Below are positions 4,777-6,568 of a DNA stretch of 6,568 nucleotides, one piece after another. The stretch is from Ruminococcus sp. (GTDB lineage: Bacteria > Bacillota > Clostridia > Oscillospirales > Ruminococcaceae). The stretch is taken from NCBI GenBank assembly GCA_003446315.1, contig DMBA01000058.1, positions 1 to 6,568 on the forward strand, written 5' to 3'. The notes under the pieces were generated by a model. That model was not told the origin of the DNA and made no database searches. It was given only the letters and a program-made list of their open reading frames with translations. The position numbers were made by a program, and so were the translations under genes. Position 1 is the first letter of the stretch; every line of letters begins with the position of its first letter.

Positions 4777-6568
4777 ATGCGTTTTGGAGAATATCAGCAT
4801 ATTGCGGTCGTTGCAGCAGGCATGGATGAGGAATATCAGGAAAGCGTTCTGCGCGGTATTTTTGATGCTGCCAAGGCGCACAACTGCAATGTTGCATGTT
4901 TTGCCGCATTCGGCGGCGTACTCGGCAGCAGCCGGTATGACACGGGTGAATACAATATCTATTCGCTCGCGCAGTTTGACCGGTTTGATGCCGCTGTTTT
5001 GCTGACAAATACGATCAACAGTGCCGAATTGCGTTCCAATATCATGCATCGGGCAAAGCAGGCCGGGATTCCCGTTGCCGTGCTGGACAGCGATGAAGAA
5101 CCGGCATTTTATAATGTGAAGATCGACAATACGGCAGCCATGCGGAAGATGGTGCAGCATGTGATCGAAGTGCACGGCGCAAAAACGATCAATTATATAT
5201 CGGGCCCGCTTGCCAATCCGGAAGCAAAGGCACGTTATGAGGCGTTTCTGGATGTGATGACCGAGCATGATCTGACCGCAGATGCGCGGCGGATCTATTT
5301 CGGCGAATTCCGTCCGATCGACGGCAAACAGGCAGTCGAAGCGCTTCTGGCATCCGGAATGAAACTGCCGGATGCGATCATCAGTGCCAATGATGCAATG
5401 GCGCTGGATGCAATGGAAGCCCTGAATCAGCATGGTATCCGGGTGCCGGAAGACGTGATCGTGACCGGTTTTGACCATACCTATTATGCGCGGCATCACA
5501 GCCCGATCCTGACGACCGTCATGCGGCCGCTGTATTATGCCGGATATTGCGCATGCGAGAAAGTCCTCAATCTGATCGGCGAAGATGACGGCCTCAGAGA
5601 AACAGAGCTGCAGGCGCGTCCGGTCTTTTCGGAAAGCTGCGGCTGTGTGCCGGAAGATCTGAGCGATATCCGTTCTTATAAGGAAAGCACATATAAAACC
5701 ATCAAGTGCATGCGTGCGGATATCTCCCTGCTGAACCGCATGACCTCTGCCCTTGCCGAAACAGAAACGGCTGAGGAGAATTTCCGTGTCATCAGCACTT
5801 ATCTGCATGAACTCGGCTGTTCGGAAGCATGCATCTGCCTGTGCGATGACTGGCAGAATATCTATCAGGATACTGCTGCGGAATATTTGGTAAACGGCTA
5901 CACCAAGCTGATGAGTGCACCGCTGATCTGGCGGGAGAACGAAGTCAGCAGCGTCAGCAGCTTCCAAAGCGCGGATATGTATCCGGTGAAGCCGAAAACG
6001 GGCGGAAACATCAGCTTTTTCCTGCCGCTGCATTTCCGTGAGCGCTGCCTTGGCTATTATATCATCACAAACGGCGATTTCCCGATCCGCAGCATGCTGT
6101 GTCATTCGCTGATGATGAACATAAGCCATTCGCTGGAGCAGGTGCGCAAGCTGCTGAATCTGAACAGTGCGATCAAAGAACTGGATCGGCTTTATGTGAT
6201 CGACCCGCTTTGTAATATTTACAACCGGAACGGATTTATCCGGCTTGCGGATAAAATGTTCAAAGAATGCGTTGCGACGGGCAGCACGATTCTGGTTGCG
6301 TTTATTGACATGGACGGACTCAAACTCATCAATGACAATTACGGTCATGACGAAGGCGATTTTGCGCTGCGCCGTTTGGCGGATGTCATCCATAATACCT
6401 GCGGCGAAGGACAGATCTGTGCACGGTTCGGCGGCGATGAATTCATCATTCTGGGGACGGGCGCTGATCTTCAGGACGGTGCGGAACTGGAACGGATCTT
6501 TGCAAAGAATCTCGCAGAGATGAACCGCATCATCGGAAAGCCATATATGCTTTCGTCCAGCATCGGCA
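4777..6568 (+). CDS. Cytoplasmic LacI-type ligand sensor fused to a GGDEF diguanylate cyclase (3' end beyond window)
   Basis: The visible 597 residues hold three parts. Residues 6-270 are a periplasmic-binding-protein-like domain of the LacI-regulator type (HIAVVAAG at the start, then DAIISANDAMALDAMEAL at 199-216 and GFDHTYYARHHSPILTTV at 231-248). It has no DNA-binding helix-turn-helix, signal peptide or membrane helix, so it should sense a small molecule, perhaps a sugar or nucleoside, in the cytoplasm. A SCGC motif (287-290) follows. Residues 330-450 look GAF-like (FFLPLHFRERCLGYYII), then a linker helix (450-472). The GGDEF domain begins with DPLCNIYNRNGF (476-487), followed by metal ligand D511, guanine-contacting N519 and D528, and an intact RFGGDEF (550-556), so it is probably active and makes c-di-GMP from two GTP. 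The inhibitory RxxD site is absent (GEGQ, 543-546). The start is supported by AGGCGGTGA four bases upstream of ATG. Any EAL domain further on would lie outside the window. Confidence 0.88.
   Translation, partial: MRFGEYQHIAVVAAGMDEEYQESVLRGIFDAAKAHNCNVACFAAFGGVLGSSRYDTGEYNIYSLAQFDRFDAAVLLTNTINSAELRSNIMHRAKQAGIPVAVLDSDEEPAFYNVKIDNTAAMRKMVQHVIEVHGAKTINYISGPLANPEAKARYEAFLDVMTEHDLTADARRIYFGEFRPIDGKQAVEALLASGMKLPDAIISANDAMALDAMEALNQHGIRVPEDVIVTGFDHTYYARHHSPILTTVMRPLYYAGYCACEKVLNLIGEDDGLRETELQARPVFSESCGCVPEDLSDIRSYKESTYKTIKCMRADISLLNRMTSALAETETAEENFRVISTYLHELGCSEACICLCDDWQNIYQDTAAEYLVNGYTKLMSAPLIWRENEVSSVSSFQSADMYPVKPKTGGNISFFLPLHFRERCLGYYIITNGDFPIRSMLCHSLMMNISHSLEQVRKLLNLNSAIKELDRLYVIDPLCNIYNRNGFIRLADKMFKECVATGSTILVAFIDMDGLKLINDNYGHDEGDFALRRLADVIHNTCGEGQICARFGGDEFIILGTGADLQDGAELERIFAKNLAEMNRIIGKPYMLSSSIG

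Noticed and set aside
4726..6393. 555-residue open frame on the minus strand opposite the sensor-cyclase gene
   Set aside because: It is antisense to a gene with clear LacI-like and GGDEF motifs, and its translation shows no family features. Its start is also deep within the other gene.

Overview
The window looks like chromosomal DNA of an anaerobic, mid-GC Firmicute, with the gut or rumen Clostridia (Ruminococcus/Oscillospiraceae type) as best guess. The reasons are AGGAGG-type ribosome binding sites, TTGACA/TATAAT promoters, a NuoE/NuoF-like pair of the kind found with electron-bifurcating [FeFe]-hydrogenases, a csoR-copA copper operon with a short Cys-rich CsoR, and a soluble LacI-type sensor joined to a GGDEF domain. 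This placement is inference; no rRNA or marker gene is present.

Layout. (1) Positions 1-1089, minus strand: the start of a redox operon. A consensus promoter drives a NuoE-like [2Fe-2S] subunit, whose stop codon overlaps the start of a NuoF-like flavoprotein that runs off the left edge. (2) Positions 1116-4124, minus strand: a copper-resistance operon, csoR then copA, ending in a hairpin terminator just upstream of the redox promoter. CopA carries the CPC, YN and MxxSS signatures of Cu(I) ATPases, one metal-binding domain at the N-terminus and a second, CopZ-like one fused at the C-terminus. The csoR promoter lies inside a perfect 20-nt inverted repeat made of two mirror-image CsoR-type sites. 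(3) Positions 4206-4643, plus strand: a small five-helix DMT transporter of the YdcZ/DUF606 family, divergent from csoR. (4) Positions 4691-6568, plus strand: an extended -10 promoter with an overlapping inverted repeat, then a gene cut off by the right edge that encodes a LacI-like ligand-binding domain, a GAF-like region and a GGDEF diguanylate cyclase domain.

How the parts work together. CsoR should repress its own operon, blocking both the promoter spacer and the start of the transcript. Cu(I) binding would release it, so that CopA exports copper. The redox pair should pass electrons between NAD(P)H and iron-sulfur clusters of a partner outside the window, probably a hydrogenase. The last gene would turn binding of a small cytoplasmic ligand into c-di-GMP. 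I see no functional link among these three modules beyond adjacency.

I did not find a clearly undescribed system. The points most worth a second look are the operator-promoter interlock at csoR, the CopZ-like tail of CopA with signs of a former separate gene, and the ligand-sensing cyclase without a recognisable I-site. No gene-free stretch exceeds about 210 bases.
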